From Saccharofermentans sp. (lineage in GTDB: Bacteria > Bacillota_A > Clostridia > Saccharofermentanales > Saccharofermentanaceae): DNA of 28,665 bases. The notes under the pieces are model-generated. The model was not told the DNA's origin. It ran no database searches and saw only the letters and a program-made list of their open reading frames with translations. Each line of letters opens with the position of its first letter. Within the stretch, counting starts at the first letter, position 1. A program made the translations under genes and the position numbers. The DNA is taken from NCBI GenBank assembly GCA_024695565.1, contig JAILHX010000033.1, forward strand, positions 1 to 28,665, read 5' to 3'. Shown here one piece after another: positions 13,761-21,791 of the stretch.

Positions 13761-13798
13761 ACTACCCGCTAAAGTTTGTGTTTAGCGGGTAGTTTTTT
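13761..13798 (+). terminator. strong intrinsic terminator after coaX
   Basis: A perfect 13-bp stem (ACTACCCGCTAAA / TTTAGCGGGTAGT) with a seven-base loop is followed by six T. It lies 26 bases past the coaX stop. Confidence 0.95.
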
Positions 13799-13822
13799 GT
13801 TGTGCTGACGTTGCGGATTGCG

Positions 13823-14010
13823 GATGCGTTTTTTAATGCGTTAGGGAACGTACTTTTTAACGTTTTTTCCGGCTTTTTGGGCCGAAAATGCGTTTTTTAT
13901 TACGTATGTAAACGTATTTTTTAACGTACTTTTGGCTCGAAAACGCCGATATTACGTTTTTCGATGCGTAGGGAAACGTACTTTTTAACGTATTTTTGGC
14001 TGGCTGACGG
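13823..14010. repeat. three imperfect tandem repeats with 64-bp period
   Basis: Three units share the order ATGCG/TTACGTTTTTT...ATGCGTTAGGG...AACGTACTTTTTAACGT...TTTTTGGC-GAAA. The anchor AACGTA starts at 13847, 13911 and 13975, exactly 64 bases apart. Divergence between units is considerable. ACGT occurs many times in both orientations. It lies in the gene-free gap between the coaX terminator and the HerA terminator, 13799-14262, with no reading frame of note. Confidence 0.7.
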
Positions 14011-14032
14011 AGAATCGGGAACTCGGGAAAAA

Positions 14033-14148
14033 TATGGTAAAAACTATGGTTTAGACCACATCTTTTACCATAGTTTTCGAGGATTTACCGGGATTTCTAT
14101 GGTAAAAACTATGGTCCGGACCATACTTTTTACCATAGTTTTTTCGAG
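14033..14148. repeat. two palindromic units of TATGGT/ACCATA, 65 bp apart
   Basis: Unit one spans 14033-14077 and unit two 14098-14148. Both begin TATGGTAAAAACTATGGT and end TTTACCATAGTTTT-CGAG. In unit two, 14098-14137 is a 40-bp palindrome with a single mismatched pair. Each unit holds TATGGT twice forward and ACCATA in reverse (one copy degenerate in unit one). The motif family was not seen outside this gap, except for the loosely similar 15-base repeat at 170-184. Confidence 0.75.
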
Positions 14149-14171
14149 CACTCTAAGAGTTCAGTCAAAAG

Positions 14172-14189
14172 TTCAGTCACGTGACTGAA
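14172..14189. repeat. 18-bp perfect palindrome with neighbouring half-sites
   Basis: TTCAGTCACGTGACTGAA is a perfect inverted repeat. A further half-site, TTCAGTCA, sits just before it at 14160-14167, and TTCTGACC follows at 14190. It continues the repeat-rich gap next to the HerA gene end. Confidence 0.6.
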
Positions 14190-14262
14190 GTTCTGACCGA
14201 AAAACCGCCCGTCCCCGCCTCCGACCCCGCCACGCCCCGCGGGCCAACACACACCCAAACAA

Positions 14263-14293
14263 AAAAGACGGAAACCCGAGGTTCCCGTCTTTT
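14263..14293 (-). terminator. terminator of the HerA-like gene
   Basis: On the minus strand AAAAGACGGGAACC, loop TCGG and a complementary arm with one mismatch form a 14-bp stem followed by TTTTTTG. It may also work in the other direction. It lies 22 bases past the stop of the HerA-like gene. Confidence 0.85.
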
Positions 14294-14314
14294 AATATCA
14301 ACTCTATATAAATA

Positions 14315-15928
14315 TCAGAGCAACGGTGTGTCGTTGTGCTGCGTTCTCGGGCTCTTCTTAACATGTATGAACATGTTGTGGAGGAGGTTAACGCTCGTTA
14401 AGATAACTTCACCCTGATTGAGCTTTCTGACGTGCTTGATGGCATAATCGTCGAGGTGGCTCTCTACAGTCCTGATCTCATCGTTGAGCATGAGTCTGTG
14501 GATGAGCATCGTACCGATCTGACCGAAGAGGATCGGAGATACGTCCTTCGGGTTCTGTGTTGTCAGGTAGAGGAAGATACCCTTCTTACGGCCTTCTCTT
14601 GCGAGGAGTGTGAGACCGCCGTGGTATTCCTTGTCTGAATATCTGGACTTGGCATATCTGTGAACCTCGTCGATGAAGAATACGAACGGGCAGATATCTT
14701 CTCTGGACATAACGAAAGTACTTACGAGGTCGATGACCATGCCGCCGATACCTTCGGAAGCACCGAGTTGTGATGTATCGATGTAAAGGCTCTCTTCAGG
14801 CAGACGGAGGAACTCCTCGATTACGTCGAGAAGGTTGTACATGCCGGGATCGTTGGAGAAGAATGAGAGGAACTTTGTGTTCGTCATCTGATACTGGATC
14901 TTCTGAACGAGACCTGAGTTGAGGTTTGCCTTGAGCGTATCGTAGCAGTATTTGAAGTTGTAGTTGTTGTCTCTGTCAGGCTCACGAACGGATTCAGCCT
15001 GGATCTGCTCAGGAAGGAGCTCGATGTTGAAGTCTGTATCGTCCTTGCCGACGGAAGCGATGTTCTCCTGAACTTCCTCGATGTCCTCACCGACCTTGCT
15101 GTAATATGTGTCCTCACCGATCTTCTTCATGTAACGGAGGGATGTGATAGCCTCGGAGAGAACTGCGCCCTGGCTGCTGTTCTCGGTCTCGAAGAGCTTC
15201 TCCCACTGCTCCATGTTGATCTTGCCGGGTGATACAGTTGTGTCAACACCAAGTGTGAGCTTAGTGATCTCATCGTTGGAGAATGCGTTTCTGTACTCGC
15301 CTGTAGGGTCGATGATGAGGGCCTTCTTCCTTGTGGAGACGACCTTATCGAGGATAGCGAGAGCTGTTGTGGACTTACCGCTGTTCGTAGCGCCGATGCA
15401 CATGAGGTGACGGTTGAAGAGCGTGCTGGGCTTGAGAACAACGTCAGCCTGAGATCTGTTGAGGTATGTAGCAAATGAAGGAAGAGGTTCCTCTTGTTCG
15501 TTGGTGAATTCAAGTGACTGGAGGAAGAGCTCGTAGATCTTGTCTGTTGCAAGGTAGACCTTGTCGGTAATGCCGAGGGTCTTAAAGCCTGCGAGCTGGA
15601 ACTTCTTGGCCTCAGGTGTCATGATCGCGATAGTATCGATCAGGATCTCCTGGTAATCGCTCGGCTTCATGTCGCCGTTAACATCGAAGATGTTCTTTCT
15701 GGAAGCCTTGTTCTCAAATACTTCACCCAGGAAAACGCCTACTGTAGATTCGACAAGTACGAAATAGTTGATCGTGTTAGGAAGAAACGAGCTGTTGAAC
15801 CTGCTTCTGTCAGACATCAAAGCGAAATTGTCGATCTGTGCTGTGCTGTTACTTCTGTAAACCTGCGTTACTTTTCCGATGTAAAAGTCCTGTGGATTCT
15901 TACCGTCATAAAGTTCTTCAAGTGTCAT
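14315..15928 (-). CDS. HerA-like hexameric DNA-translocase ATPase
   Basis: The 537-residue protein has an N-terminal barrel-like part (HAS-barrel type, about 1-100: FYIGKVTQVYRSNST...VGVFLGEVF) and a DUF87/HerA-type RecA-fold motor. It shows Walker A GATNSGKS (179-186), DPTGEYR (208-213), Walker B FVFFIDEVHRY (D420, E421) and TTQNPKDVSPILFGQIGTMLIHRL. HerA family rings translocate DNA and usually work with a NurA nuclease in archaea, or with SIR2 or nuclease partners in bacterial phage defence. No such partner is adjacent here: the gene has its own leader and terminator, and both neighbours point away or are separate. The start has GGGAGGCG seven bases upstream. A role in DNA processing is probable, and the substrate is unknown. 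Confidence 0.85.
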   Translation of the reverse strand: MTLEELYDGKNPQDFYIGKVTQVYRSNSTAQIDNFALMSDRSRFNSSFLPNTINYFVLVESTVGVFLGEVFENKASRKNIFDVNGDMKPSDYQEILIDTIAIMTPEAKKFQLAGFKTLGITDKVYLATDKIYELFLQSLEFTNEQEEPLPSFATYLNRSQADVVLKPSTLFNRHLMCIGATNSGKSTTALAILDKVVSTRKKALIIDPTGEYRNAFSNDEITKLTLGVDTTVSPGKINMEQWEKLFETENSSQGAVLSEAITSLRYMKKIGEDTYYSKVGEDIEEVQENIASVGKDDTDFNIELLPEQIQAESVREPDRDNNYNFKYCYDTLKANLNSGLVQKIQYQMTNTKFLSFFSNDPGMYNLLDVIEEFLRLPEESLYIDTSQLGASEGIGGMVIDLVSTFVMSREDICPFVFFIDEVHRYAKSRYSDKEYHGGLTLLAREGRKKGIFLYLTTQNPKDVSPILFGQIGTMLIHRLMLNDEIRTVESHLDDYAIKHVRKLNQGEVILTSVNLLHNMFIHVKKSPRTQHNDTPLL

Positions 15929-15959
15929 GAAACGCCTCCCGGGTTGTTAATAAGTGCAT

Positions 15960-15987
15960 GGTCTGCGGACAGACCTTTTATATTATA
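15960..15987 (-). promoter_or_regulatory. -10 box and leader hairpin of the HerA-like gene
   Basis: On the minus strand TATAAT (15982-15987) is followed eight bases later by GGTCTG-TCCG-CAGACC, a six-bp hairpin at 15960-15975 near the 5' end of the message. No clear -35 was found. Confidence 0.45.
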
Positions 15988-16200
15988 GAGTGGTTTAGGC
16001 AAGATTTCAGTAACTTTTGTGTGAATTATTCAAAAAAATGGCTGTAGACCGCATCAAAATTGGTAAAACTAATTTGAAATTTGGCGGTAAAACCGTCAGA
16101 ATTTGTCCCCTATTGCTTTTCCCGGAGGCGTGCTACCCTATGCTTGGTAGTAGGAATAACACTTGTACAAGATCGTTCGGATGAGAGAAGGGGATACTCT

Positions 16201-17136
16201 GTGTTCAGAAAGATCTCAGCTTTTTTATTGGCTTTTGCAGCCTGTTTTTCGATTGCTTCGTGTTCATTGTTCACAGAAGACGGCAGTTTAATGCCTGAAC
16301 TTGATCAGATGGAGTCGTTCACGGATGACGTGTTCTCCTTATCCTTCGTGGTTTTCGACGGCAAAAACACGACCGTCAGCGACAGCGTCATGAGAAGAGA
16401 GGAAGAATACAATAATCTCCGGAGCCTGGCACGTCAGGTCATTTCTTCTTATGAGGGCGCGAAAACCACTTCCTGGACAAAGCAGGATCTCCAATACCCC
16501 GTCTATTCCCTGACCATCTGCCCCAATGTCATCGGACAGTCGAACCCGCCCGGCGAGACGGTCGTATGGTCCGGCGGGTATCTGTTCACGTCCTCAGGTG
16601 ACGTATATGAGTGCGTCATGGATTTCGGACCTCTGATGGAGCCTGATCTGGACTGCCTTCACCAAATAGAAGTAAACGACACCGAATTATCGGACCTCTC
16701 TGCGTTCCGCCCGCTGTTCTGCGCGAATGGCGGGTGGGACGCGGAATATCTGACCCCCTCAGAACACAGCGACATGTACACCGAAGACTATATAAACGCT
16801 GAATTTAAGGAGCTCTCTGACAGGAACGGATACTTCTGGGCAACCATCGAGCTCAGTAACGGGGGCACACAGAACTGGAGATACGAGAGCCGCACCGCGG
16901 ATGTCGAGGTCCTGGTTGACGGCACCTGGTACGTGGTCCCGAGGGACCCGCGCGTGATCGCTTTTGCCGGCATGGTGGTGACTTATAATGACAGCTTAGA
17001 GCCCGGCGATACCCAGACTATCGGGGCCACGATCGGCCCTTATGGCGGGCTTCCTCCCGGGGAATACAGGCTCGTGATCAACGGCACGTTTGAAGATAAA
17101 CAGGATGCCTATGCGTCCTATGTTGTGGAGAGATAG
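16201..17136 (+). CDS. lipoprotein with Ig-like C-terminal domain
   Basis: I start this gene at GTG 16201, preceded by GAAGGGG nine bases upstream. The frame runs open further to 16081, but only this start gives a clean lipoprotein signal (MFRKISAFLLAFAACFSIASC, lipid Cys21). The 311-residue product has a middle part with repeated aromatic strands. Its C-terminal 110 residues are of the bacterial Ig-like type: FWATIELSNGGTQNWRY, VDGTWYVVP, SLEPGDTQTI, LPPGEYRLVINGTF. These domains are common in clostridial membrane lipoproteins and are probably for surface binding. No catalytic motif was seen. It points away from the HerA-like gene and ends 27 bases before the stop of the MutS-like gene on the other strand. 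Confidence 0.8.
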   Translation: MFRKISAFLLAFAACFSIASCSLFTEDGSLMPELDQMESFTDDVFSLSFVVFDGKNTTVSDSVMRREEEYNNLRSLARQVISSYEGAKTTSWTKQDLQYPVYSLTICPNVIGQSNPPGETVVWSGGYLFTSSGDVYECVMDFGPLMEPDLDCLHQIEVNDTELSDLSAFRPLFCANGGWDAEYLTPSEHSDMYTEDYINAEFKELSDRNGYFWATIELSNGGTQNWRYESRTADVEVLVDGTWYVVPRDPRVIAFAGMVVTYNDSLEPGDTQTIGATIGPYGGLPPGEYRLVINGTFEDKQDAYASYVVER

Positions 17137-17163
17137 TTTTCGAAGACTACGGAAAATACGGCG

Positions 17164-18720
17164 TCAGGCGCCGCCTTCTGTCATCTGTTCGTATGTGATC
17201 CCGTACTTGACCGCAATGTCCTTTGCAAACGACGTCGTGTCGGGCTCGGCGCGCTTTAAGATAAAGGTGTTCTCGTCGTTTTTGCGCTCCATGACGATGC
17301 TGATGATCTTGCTTTTCCCCTCCCAGGCATCCATCTCGGGAATGCTCTTGGCGAGGTCATGGATGTGCGTATTGAAGATGACGTAAGCGCCTCTCTCCTT
17401 CAGGACATGGATCAGTTCCTTCGACAGGAACAGACCGTCGGTCGCAGATGTCGTCGAGAAAGTCTCGTTAAAAAGGAGCAGAGTGTTATCGTCAGAAGCC
17501 TTTACGAGCTCTTTGATCCTTATCGCTTCTTCGCCCAGACGGCCATAATTGATAGTGAGATTCTCGTCTATCGGATAGTGCGTCAGGATGTTGGTGAACG
17601 GCAGTCCGGTGCAGGATTTAGCGGTCACGAACATGCCGAGTGACATCATGACGGACATAATGCCCAGACCCTGCTCGAGGATCGTCTTGCCGCCGCGGTT
17701 AGGTCCGGTCAGAATGAAGATGCGCTCGTCGTCCGTGAATGCAAAATCGTTCTTGACGATATTCTCCTCGCCCTTGACAGCAAGCCTTATGTTGTAGAAA
17801 TCACCGGCTCTGAACCTGCCCTTCTGATCATCCCGGATCTCCGGGAAAGTTATCTCATAACCCCTGCTCTGAAGCTTTCTTCCGATCTCGGCAGTCTTCA
17901 TGTAGAACGTCAGGCTCCCGAACATCTCGGTTAAGAACCTGCTGTCGTAATTGGTATATTTTGCGAGCATCCTCTTGATCTCGGCATACTGCTTCCTGAG
18001 GTGCTTCTCGAGCTTGGGCGTGATCGCCGCCAGGAGCGGATCCGGCTGCTTGTACTTGACCTTGCTGAAGGGTGAATTGATCTTGGTCGTCAGCGTGATG
18101 TCAACGAGGTTATAAGCCGACCTGATCCTGTTCGGAACGAACTCGATCGCCGTGACGTCTTCGATGTTGAGGTCGGGCGTCAGGTTGACGCCGATGATGG
18201 CTCCCCTTGCGACCGAGAGGTCAGAAAGCATCGTCTTGATGTCCTCTTTGGCGATGCTGAATTTCTCGTCGGTAATGATCTTCTCCAATGAATCGCGGAG
18301 CGAGATAAGGCCTGCTGATGCTATATTGTTTTCCTTGAGCTGCGCGAAAATATCCTCGATGACATTTACGTAAACAGACAGCTCTCTTAACTGCTCTAAG
18401 ATCGTGTAGAGCGTGGTGTCCCTGTCACTTACGGCCTTCTTCATTCCGCCGTAGTAGATGAGGGTCTTAAGGCCGTCCAATGTCTCGGTCATGGAACTAC
18501 AGAGAGCTTCATTGTTCATGAAGTCTTTTGTGATCTCCTGGCGGAAGATAATGTCCTCGGGATCGCACGGAATGGAAGACATGATTTCCTTTAAAAGCTT
18601 GCGCTTCTCGGAATCCATGCTCATAAAATTAATGACCTCGCTTAATGCGACATCCTTAACAGTCTCTTCGGAAAGCTTAACGGCCTTTTTATCTGAGCCT
18701 TCTCTAAACAGCAGATCCAT
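17164..18720 (-). CDS. MutS-like ATPase lacking the mismatch-recognition domain
   Basis: The 518-residue protein (ATG at 18720, with GGGGG seven bases upstream; an in-frame start at 18753 lacks a site) has a helical lever/clamp region. The C-terminal ATPase resembles MutS: Walker A GPNRGGKT (339-346), then LLLFNETFSTTSATDG, then the switch-like FNTHIHDLA. MutS itself has TGPNMGGKS and DE-GRGT. Here the Walker B aspartate is Asn (N418), as I recall from other members of this short clostridial subfamily, while the catalytic Glu419 is kept. The mismatch-binding domain I is missing, and there is no Smr nuclease. A role in branched-DNA handling rather than classical repair is inference. It has no obvious operon partner. 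Confidence 0.85.
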   Translation of the reverse strand: MDLLFREGSDKKAVKLSEETVKDVALSEVINFMSMDSEKRKLLKEIMSSIPCDPEDIIFRQEITKDFMNNEALCSSMTETLDGLKTLIYYGGMKKAVSDRDTTLYTILEQLRELSVYVNVIEDIFAQLKENNIASAGLISLRDSLEKIITDEKFSIAKEDIKTMLSDLSVARGAIIGVNLTPDLNIEDVTAIEFVPNRIRSAYNLVDITLTTKINSPFSKVKYKQPDPLLAAITPKLEKHLRKQYAEIKRMLAKYTNYDSRFLTEMFGSLTFYMKTAEIGRKLQSRGYEITFPEIRDDQKGRFRAGDFYNIRLAVKGEENIVKNDFAFTDDERIFILTGPNRGGKTILEQGLGIMSVMMSLGMFVTAKSCTGLPFTNILTHYPIDENLTINYGRLGEEAIRIKELVKASDDNTLLLFNETFSTTSATDGLFLSKELIHVLKERGAYVIFNTHIHDLAKSIPEMDAWEGKSKIISIVMERKNDENTFILKRAEPDTTSFAKDIAVKYGITYEQMTEGGA

Positions 18721-18745
18721 ATCAAAACCCCCGTGATTTGTATTA

Positions 18746-18774
18746 TTACACAAACAGAGACGACATTGTATAAT
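18746..18774 (+). promoter_or_regulatory. promoter of the zinc-ribbon/ABC operon
   Basis: TTACAC (18746-18751), 17 bases and a perfect TATAAT (18769-18774) stand about 25 bases before the GGAGGG site of the zinc-ribbon gene. Confidence 0.5.
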
Positions 18775-18806
18775 CTAATTAACTCTTTCAATTGGAGGGA
18801 ACACTT

Positions 18807-19379
18807 ATGAAGTTTTGTTGGAAGTGCGGTACCCAGTTAAATGATGACGACAGATTCTGCAGAAAATGCGGAGCCGAATCTGTTGTTCCAAACGGAGCGT
18901 CTGCCGCGCAGCCCGCTGCGCCCGTTGCCCAGGCTCCTGTTAGTCAGGCACCCATAGTAAGTGTCGTTCCGCCATCATCGATGGCGACCATGCAGCAGCA
19001 ATACTTGGACGGTCCGTTCCAGTCAGCGACAAGCTTTACCGTTCCCCAGAGACCGCCTCAAGGAAAGGCTCTTCTCTTTGTCACCTGCAACGGTTCGAGC
19101 AGCAATCCGTCGGTAGTAATCCTCGACAACAACAAGGTCGTACCGAACCGTTTTGCCAAGCCCGGATTAAACCGCCAGCTGATCTATCATCCGGGAAGCA
19201 TTCTGATCAAGTACAGAGTTGACAGAGGTCCCGGCCTCACCTTCGTATCAGCAAGATATACGACATACTCCAAGAGTCTGATCTTCCATCCTGACGAGAT
19301 CATCACCATGCAGGTCGATGTCGGAAGGAATGTTACCCACATAGTTTTCCAGAGCAGCCAGGGATACGCAATCCCGTAA
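18807..19379 (+). CDS. zinc-ribbon protein with C-terminal beta domain
   Basis: The 190-residue protein starts at ATG 18807 with TTGGAGGG eight bases upstream. Two C-x-x-C pairs (CWKC, CRKC in the first 25 residues) make a zinc ribbon of the kind often found at the N-terminus of bacterial membrane-associated proteins. An Ala/Pro/Val/Gln-rich linker (about 30-80) follows. A domain rich in strands comes last (about 85-190, ALLFVTCNGSS...VVILDNN...LIYHPGSILIKYRVDRG...THIVFQSSQGYAIP). There is no membrane helix. The ABC ATPase gene starts 12 bases after its stop, so it is co-transcribed with the exporter. Its role is unknown. A sensor or adaptor for the transporter is inference. Confidence 0.75.
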   Translation: MKFCWKCGTQLNDDDRFCRKCGAESVVPNGASAAQPAAPVAQAPVSQAPIVSVVPPSSMATMQQQYLDGPFQSATSFTVPQRPPQGKALLFVTCNGSSSNPSVVILDNNKVVPNRFAKPGLNRQLIYHPGSILIKYRVDRGPGLTFVSARYTTYSKSLIFHPDEIITMQVDVGRNVTHIVFQSSQGYAIP

Positions 19380-19391
19380 AGATTTGAATCT

Positions 19392-20111
19392 ATGATCGAA
19401 GCAAAAAACCTGACAATGATCTACGGCAACGGTCACAAGGCGACCGACGATATCTCATTTGATATCAGGGCCGGTGAGATCGTCGGGTTTGCAGGTCCGA
19501 ACGGAGCCGGCAAAACGACCGTTATCAAAATGCTCACGGGCATACTAAAGCCCACGTCAGGCACTGCCGTTATCAACGGTTTTGATATCAACGAAGAACC
19601 CATCAAGGCCAAGAAATCTTTCGCATACATCGCAGATAATCCGGACATCCTGATTCAGCTCACAGGCCTCGAATATCTTAACTTCATCGCCGATATGTAT
19701 GAGATCCCAACAGGCGTCAGGAAGGAGAAGATCGAGAAATTATCCGCGCGCTTTGGCATGAGCGGTGTCCTTAATACCCAGATGCGCGAATATTCGCACG
19801 GCATGAGACAGAAGCTCATGGTAATATCAGCGCTCGTGCATGATCCGCCCGCATGGATACTGGATGAACCCATGACAGGACTTGATCCTTCGGCTGCATT
19901 TGAACTCAAGCAGATGATGCGTGAGCACGCCGCAGCAGGCAATGCCGTATTGTTCTCCACTCATGTCCTGGAAGTAGCAGAGCAGCTCTGCAGCAGGATC
20001 CTCATCATAAACGGCGGAAAGATAATCAAGGAAGGAACACTGGATTTCCTGACACTTGATAATCCCGGAATGTCTCTCGAGGAGATCTTCGTCAAGCTTA
20101 CCGGCAAGTAG
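19392..20111 (+). CDS. ABC transporter ATP-binding protein
   Basis: The 239-residue protein has all ABC ATPase motifs: Walker A GPNGAGKT (35-42), a signature-like YSHGMRQK (134-141) with the common Ser-His-Gly variant, Walker B AWILDEP (D158, E159), the D-loop GLDP, and the switch His191 in FSTHVLE. It resembles the CcmA/YhcG-type ATPases that drive ABC-2 exporters. It follows the zinc-ribbon gene by 12 bases, where no good ribosome site is seen, so translation may depend on coupling. The permease gene starts nine bases later. Substrate is unknown. Confidence 0.95.
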   Translation: MIEAKNLTMIYGNGHKATDDISFDIRAGEIVGFAGPNGAGKTTVIKMLTGILKPTSGTAVINGFDINEEPIKAKKSFAYIADNPDILIQLTGLEYLNFIADMYEIPTGVRKEKIEKLSARFGMSGVLNTQMREYSHGMRQKLMVISALVHDPPAWILDEPMTGLDPSAAFELKQMMREHAAAGNAVLFSTHVLEVAEQLCSRILIINGGKIIKEGTLDFLTLDNPGMSLEEIFVKLTGK

Positions 20112-20120
20112 GAGATAAGC

Positions 20121-21791
20121 ATGAACAAGACCAGGAGCTTATACAAAGCTTTCAGTTCAAATCTTGAGATGCCCAAGCCGAACGGCGAGAAGAAGGTCAG
20201 GCTCTATAACAGGTTCGGTCTGATTGCCTTCATCGGAATAATGGTGCCGGTGTCCTTCATCGTAGGCTATGTCACTTATGCGGTGACAGATCTCCTGTTC
20301 TATTTTGACGGCAACGCATACGGGCTTCTTTCCGAGTTAGACCTGATCTCCGCGTTTGCCATGATCTTCGGAATGCCCCTGATGTTCAGCGTCCTGTTCT
20401 TCTCTTCAGACCTTCAGTTCCTGACGGCGCTTCCCGTCACGCCTGTGTCCCTTTACACCGCAAGATTCTGGCACACCTTCAAGGCCGAGAACGTCATGAC
20501 ATCCAACGTTCTTTTCGCGATCTATATCGGATACTTCATCTCGTGCGCCAAAAATGCCGGAATAGCCTTCGCACTTAATCCCATAGCAGTCTTATCTTCA
20601 CTGGTCGGATTTTTGGGCTCGCTCTTAGTGCCCCTGATCTACTGCTCGATAATCGCAATGCTCCTGATGCTCGCATTAAGGAAGGTCAACAGAAGCGACA
20701 TCTACTACCATTCGTCGTTCGTCTTATTCGTAGCATTCACTCTGATGTTCCTGCTGTCATTTCGAAGTTACGGCAGCATCAGCATCGCAAATTATCTGGA
20801 CTCGCTTGTCGTCAGCAAGAACACGTTCATCGCTATCTGCAACGTTTTGTTCCCCACAAATTTCCTGACGACATTATCCATCAGAAACCATAATATCCTG
20901 CCTCTCTTAGGGTCCGTTGCGATCATTGCGGCACTCTATTCCCTGTCCGTTCTGACAGCGCACCTGACATACCGCAAAGGACTTTTTGCGGCAGCGGTGA
21001 TCACCAACAAAAAAGCTTCGCGCAAAGTCAATTCAGCATATGGCAGCCGCAAGGTCTTCCCGTCGCTCGTGATAAAGGAGATCAAGGTCTTAATGAGGAC
21101 CATGACCTACAGGATGAACTGCGTTTACGCGAATCTCCTGTGGCCGGTCGCAGCCGTGATATTTGTTTTCGAGGCCCCGAGATTCGAATTCTTCAAGAAG
21201 TTTGCATATAACCTCAAAACAGGTGATCCTTCAAGCAAAGTGATACTTTTTGCGGTGATGATCGCAGTGTCATTCATAGCTTCGGGACTTAACTCGATCG
21301 CGTCCACGTCGTTTACCAGGGAAGGCGTTCACATCGACATGCTCAAATACCTGCCGGCCGATCTGAAATATCAGATTCGCGCCAAAGTCTTCATCGCGGT
21401 CCTGTTCACATTCGTGCCCGTCGCGTTATCTATAGTGCCCGTTGCGATAAGGCTCGATGTGATCCCCATGATCCCCCTCTACATAACCATATCGTTCGTC
21501 TGCATCCTGACCGCAACCATGATCGGTGTTCTGATGGATTCCATCTCGCCTTACACCGCGTGGTCTGACGAACTTAGCGCACTCAGGGGTAATCTCAACT
21601 GCTTTTTTAACCTCGCGGCGGAGATGCTCGCAGCGCTTCTTATTGGCGGAATATCTTACGGTCTCTTCCTTCTTACAAAAAGCCCCGTAATCACGATATC
21701 TGCAGTATCCATAGTCCTCATCACCGCAGCAATAACGGGCACCCTGATAGGAATGCCCGCCGTAAAAAAGAATATCGAACTGCTTAAGTAA
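20121..21791 (+). CDS. ABC-2 type exporter permease
   Basis: The 556-residue protein has about twelve membrane helices in two halves (roughly 35-300 and 335-550) joined by a basic cytoplasmic stretch (TNKKASRKVNSAYGSRKVFPSLVIKEIKVLMR). That stretch fits the coupling region of large ABC-2 permeases. The motif SSDLQFLTALPVTPVSLYTARFW is typical for this clostridial permease class. It begins with GGAGAT before ATG and pairs with the ATPase just upstream. No accessory lipoprotein is present. Its TAA (21789-21791) directly abuts the last base of the opposing gene, so no terminator lies between them. Confidence 0.85.
   Translation: MNKTRSLYKAFSSNLEMPKPNGEKKVRLYNRFGLIAFIGIMVPVSFIVGYVTYAVTDLLFYFDGNAYGLLSELDLISAFAMIFGMPLMFSVLFFSSDLQFLTALPVTPVSLYTARFWHTFKAENVMTSNVLFAIYIGYFISCAKNAGIAFALNPIAVLSSLVGFLGSLLVPLIYCSIIAMLLMLALRKVNRSDIYYHSSFVLFVAFTLMFLLSFRSYGSISIANYLDSLVVSKNTFIAICNVLFPTNFLTTLSIRNHNILPLLGSVAIIAALYSLSVLTAHLTYRKGLFAAAVITNKKASRKVNSAYGSRKVFPSLVIKEIKVLMRTMTYRMNCVYANLLWPVAAVIFVFEAPRFEFFKKFAYNLKTGDPSSKVILFAVMIAVSFIASGLNSIASTSFTREGVHIDMLKYLPADLKYQIRAKVFIAVLFTFVPVALSIVPVAIRLDVIPMIPLYITISFVCILTATMIGVLMDSISPYTAWSDELSALRGNLNCFFNLAAEMLAALLIGGISYGLFLLTKSPVITISAVSIVLITAAITGTLIGMPAVKKNIELLK

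Noticed and set aside
13823..14148. Integron attC-like or replication-origin iteron array
   Set aside because: No integrase or initiator gene is adjacent, and the units do not show attC core sites. Iterons would normally share one direct-repeat motif.
16081..16200. Upstream extension of the Ig-like lipoprotein
   Set aside because: It would put 40 residues in front of a clean lipoprotein signal peptide. GTG 16201 has a purine-rich site and explains the signal.
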